Source: Sphingobacterium siyangense
GTDB taxonomy: Bacteria; Bacteroidota; Bacteroidia; Sphingobacteriales; Sphingobacteriaceae
Assembly: GCF_007830445.1 (NCBI RefSeq)
Contig: NZ_VLKR01000007.1
Span: forward strand, 124,001-188,000
Direction: 5' to 3'
Length of the DNA: 64,000 bases
In this document: one piece after another, positions 63,827 to 64,000 of the stretch
Layout of the letters: the number at the start of each line of letters is the position of its first letter
Numbering within the stretch: the stretch's first letter is position 1
The notes under the pieces: model-generated
What the model saw: the letters and a program-made list of their open reading frames with translations, nothing else
Told to the model about the DNA's origin: nothing
Database searches by the model: none
Program-made: the position numbers and the translations under genes

Positions 63827-64000
63827 TCATTTGCGTAATTGGGTTTGCGTTATCCTGTAGAGGCTGACAACAATAATAGCTGCAGCGACCGTCAGCACAT
63901 GATGTGTTCCCCTGATAGAATAATGTATAAATCCACCGAGCCCCTGCAACATTAACACAAATTCATTCAAAAAGATTCCAACAAGTAAGCCATAAACGCC
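63827..64000 (-). CDS. Membrane protein, C-terminal part (3' end only in window)
   Basis: The minus-strand frame runs from the window end to a TGA at 63827-63829, giving 57 residues: GVYGLLVGIFLNEFVLMLQG, then a His-rich turn IHYSIRGTHHV, then LTVAAAIIVVSLYRITQTQ. Two hydrophobic helices suggest an integral membrane protein. The start and the rest are beyond the window, so the family is not identified. Confidence 0.5.
   Translation of the reverse strand, partial: GVYGLLVGIFLNEFVLMLQGLGGFIHYSIRGTHHVLTVAAAIIVVSLYRITQTQLRK

Overview
The window looks like a Bacteroidota chromosome, most likely Sphingobacterium or a close relative. The reasons are two SusC/SusD outer-membrane uptake loci, a hybrid two-component regulator, an ECF sigma/FecR pair, many lipoproteins with N-terminal signal plus Cys, A-rich leaders without Shine-Dalgarno sequences, and TAnnTTTG-type -7 boxes. 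All calls rest on reading the sequence and recalling families; no database search was run.

Layout. 1-1323 is the end of a DUF4832-type glycosidase-like gene. 1.6-5.4 kb holds small secreted or lipoprotein genes and one unknown cytosolic gene. 5.6-10.1 kb holds a broken member of a repeated secreted-protein cassette, then an array of small proteins with four diverged paralogues of about 125 aa (immunity-like by layout). 10.2-13.2 kb is an McrBC restriction system whose mcrB has an in-frame stop. 13.4-26.4 kb is a polysaccharide utilisation locus: a hybrid sensor/AraC regulator facing an operon of SusC, SusD, two DUF-domain surface lipoproteins and an HExxH lipoprotein. 26.8-30.4 kb holds a second cassette, a NADAR gene, a lipoprotein and an SH3 protein. 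30.5-35.0 kb is an OmpR-type regulator, kinase, porin, Dabb protein and cupin. 35.2-37.7 kb holds a GH43-like enzyme and a CarboxypepD_reg protein. 38.1-51.3 kb is a long ECF sigma/FecR/SusC/SusD operon with a Calx-beta-like lipoprotein, an M16 peptidase, a surface lipoprotein and a calcineurin-like phosphoesterase. 51.4-64 kb is a mosaic: four intact cassettes separated by a DJ-1/PfpI protein, a frameshifted subtilase, a cREC protein, a phosphoesterase fragment, very long perfect palindromes, a stop-interrupted OGG-fold gene, a WYL regulator, a Panacea antitoxin with MazF-like partner, and a DarG-like macrodomain.

The most unusual feature is the repeated cassette: a ~135-bp conserved leader with a -7 box, a 148-aa exported NTF2/lumazine-binding-like protein, a stem-loop, and a GCCACGTC..GATGTGGC terminator. 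There are five intact copies, one copy broken by a 73-bp insertion, and several fossils (C-terminus plus terminator, terminator only, leader only). A second ~100-bp intergenic repeat, in five copies, often follows it. The genes between cassettes are largely conflict or immunity types, which suggests that the cassettes mark or drive gene exchange. Three genes carry single disrupting changes (mcrB stop, OGG-like stop, subtilase A9 frameshift), so this is an actively decaying or switching accessory region unless these are assembly errors.
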